Assembly (NCBI GenBank): GCA_030562195.1
Contig: CM060200.1
Coordinates: 20,313,023-20,377,022 of the forward strand
From: Nipponacmea schrenckii
Lineage: Eukaryota > Mollusca > Gastropoda > Lottiidae
Length of the DNA stretch: 64,000 nt
Reading direction: 5' to 3'
Under the pieces are notes generated by a model. The model was given only the letters and a program-made list of their open reading frames with translations, had not been told where the DNA came from and did not search any database. Below, piece by piece: positions 52,101-64,000 of this stretch. Each line of letters starts with the position of its first letter. Position 1 is the stretch's first letter. Made by a program: the position numbers and the translations under genes.

Positions 52101-52974
52101 ACATACTGTCCTTTCGTATGATACAAAACTCACTTTTATTAAAACATGTTGCCACTAAAGACTTGTCAAATGTTGAAGCACTCATATGCCATATTTCTCC
52201 TTCTCGGTGTAAATAGATATTTTTATTAATTAAATTATTTTCATCATCAAAGTCTATGTGATGTACCTGTAAAGAATTTAGGGAAAGATGAATATTTCAT
52301 AGGGAAACTAACAATATGCATCAAGAATAGTTATTATGCGGATAAAACTTAAATATTTATTTAGAAATTATCGATTATCGTAATGTTTGGGCTCTCAAAT
52401 TGTATGTATAGGCCTACTGGACTAGAATATTTGCAAACTTCTTTCAACAAATATTGTTCACAAAACTTTATTACATAACCATACTTTACCTGATTTTCTG
52501 CCCTCAATGATTGAGTGCCAACTAAAAATCTAATGTGCTCTGTTTCTGCTGCCTGAGCAGTGAGACATCTAGCCTGAAAGTGAAATTAAATCATTTTTCA
52601 TTTCATTTTATGTCATGTAGGCTATCTGATATTAAAAAGAAAATTGATAATTGTAATTGAATGAGAAAGTTTTACAGCTTGATAATGTGAATTGTGTTGG
52701 GTGTTGCTAATTAAGTCATGAAGGCTAAAGTGACATAAATTAGTGAGGGCATTGGGAGTAATCAGGGCCAAGATTCCTTATCTTGCTCCTGCAGACATCT
52801 TCTAACAAAGTAAATATCAGAAACTGAGTCAGAGACTTGCATGAAGCCGAAGGCAGAGATGTGTCAGATGTTCCGGACTAGCAATTATCAACTCATTCTT
52901 ATATATAGCTAGTAGGCTAGTTGCAATATTACCTGAAATTCCAAGCCATAGATGACAGGAGCTTCATCATCCAT
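49162..52974 (-). CDS. EIPR1: EARP and GARP complex-interacting protein 1 (TSSC1), 388 aa, complete
   Basis: EIPR1 is a WD40 beta-propeller that binds the endosomal EARP and GARP tethering complexes and supports dense-core vesicle biogenesis. Nine exons: 52933-52974, 52490-52573, 52134-52266, 51433-51580, 50889-50988, 50502-50641, 50146-50313, 49616-49792 and 49162-49336 (1167 nt), giving 388 aa against 387 in human. The start [14 protein letters not shown] nearly equals human [14 protein letters not shown]. Later landmarks are [77 protein letters not shown], an Asp-rich loop near residue 325, [13 protein letters not shown] and the end [14 protein letters not shown]. It is divergent from POLQ (812 bp between start codons). 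Confidence 0.97.
51190..51412 (+). repeat. Possible retroposon fragment with AATAAATC tail
   Basis: A GC-richer patch in an EIPR1 intron ends in CTATCAATAAATCAATAAAT, a short-motif tail typical of many non-LTR retroposon 3' ends. No second copy is seen in this window, so this is tentative. Confidence 0.3.
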
Positions 52975-53786
52975 CAATCGAAATTATAAGGCGTGAATAT
53001 CCTTTTTTATTCAGTAAAAACGAAAATGATGTCTAAAAACGTAAATTTTGTATTTGCTCTTTCGAGTTACCCTCCTTGGTGGTTGTACTTGTTTTTTTAG
53101 TCACGTAAGGACTAGAAAGACTCTTAAAATGAAAAGACAAAATGGGGGTTTTTATCTTTCCCAAAATAATTTGTATTTTGACTTACATTTTGACTGTTTA
53201 TTCCACAGATATCCTGTAAATAGGATTATTTTGGTTTACTTTCTCCACCAGTCTACAAGGTGTTCAACTGTTTTAGTAATGAATCACTTTCTGCAATGAA
53301 CGTTCAGCTAAGCAAGTTAGTCATCAACAAAGATGGCAGTACATTTTAATCAAGAGCGGCATATTTGAAAACAATTTAGTCACAGATATCCATTAAAAAT
53401 AGATTACCCAAGCATATGTGTTTTAGAACTGAATTGTGCAATTCACAAAAAAGTCTATTCGACACAATACTACAAAAGGCCGTGTAGGCTAGATTAGAAA
53501 CATGTAAGCATACGAATTTTCCATGTTTTGTTTTGGTCTCTTGCCTTGGAATCCAATTTCTGACATTCTCTACCCCTGTTGTTGGTATCAAAATGATGTA
53601 TTGTCAGAAGTTGTACAGTCCAAATATTATCCTCTGATCCTTCCACTTGATGCCTTGCTTGACAGTTGGAAATATAAAAAGAATAGGCTCAAACTCCTAA
53701 CATGAGTAAGATATCTTTTTTTCCAGGGATGCATATTGCTTTGAAGAAGATAAGGTAACAGTACTGTAGACATTATAAAGGTCAGG
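52975..53786. promoter_or_regulatory. Divergent EIPR1-POLQ promoter interval
   Basis: Only 812 bp separate the two start codons, so the genes probably share a bidirectional promoter region. Frames at 53048-53705 show no recognisable domain. No clear TATA box at a usable distance. Confidence 0.5.
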
Positions 53787-63879
<10,093 letters not shown>

Positions 63880-64000
63880 GTAAGACTATTTTTCATATGA
63901 ACTTATTCACACCAGTCAGTCTCTGGAAATCACTAAATGTGGCATTAGAATTTTAATGATAAAGTAGTACCTGATATTGATGAAACTTTTGTATTATTTC

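Overview
The window is animal nuclear DNA. It is AT-rich and intron-dense, with GT-AG splice sites, short exons and intronic transposon relics. Protein sequences resemble vertebrate orthologues closely. A lophotrochozoan, probably a mollusc, fits best, but that is inference from AT content, intron density and repeat load. There is no bacterial, viral or CRISPR content.

Layout. (1) 679-3578 (+): 3' exons of a beta-hexosaminidase (HEXA/HEXB family); the 5' part lies left of the window. (2) 4256-9233 (-): WDR41, 13 exons, first coding exon not located. (3) 11512-23299 (-): one L3MBTL1/3/4-type MBT protein, 18 coding exons, with an FCS finger, three MBT repeats, two C2HC fingers and a SAM domain. 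(4) 27078-29639 (+): PCMTD1/2. (5) 32115-43038 (-): a complete MYT1/MYT1L/ST18-type factor, 18 coding exons and seven CCHHC fingers. (6) 49162-52974 (-): complete EIPR1 (TSSC1), nine exons. (7) 53787 to beyond the right edge (+): POLQ, with the helicase half, central region and start of the polymerase half. Summed coding lengths of the HEX, WDR41, L3MBTL, PCMTD, MYT1 and EIPR1 models are each divisible by three, which supports the exon models.

The genes do not form one pathway. L3MBTL and MYT1 are chromatin or transcription proteins. PCMTD is a putative cullin-5 substrate receptor. WDR41 acts in the C9orf72-SMCR8 lysosomal complex, EIPR1 in endosomal EARP/GARP trafficking, hexosaminidase in the lysosome, and POLQ in end joining. 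The order L3MBTL-PCMTD-MYT1-EIPR1 looks like an ancestral block whose pieces lie next to different MYT1 paralogues in human.

Introns hold a 107-bp higher-order minisatellite, a tRNA-derived SINE family (three copies), a hAT-type MITE with 8-bp target duplication, a TTAA-ended MITE, two further dispersed families and an internally deleted Tc1/mariner copy. I found no wholly new system. The strongest leads are the synteny block, the 63-nt symmetric zinc-finger exons shared in design by MYT1 and L3MBTL, the two-finger L3MBTL, the widely split SOCS box of PCMTD, the higher-order minisatellite, and three frame breaks in the POLQ central exon.
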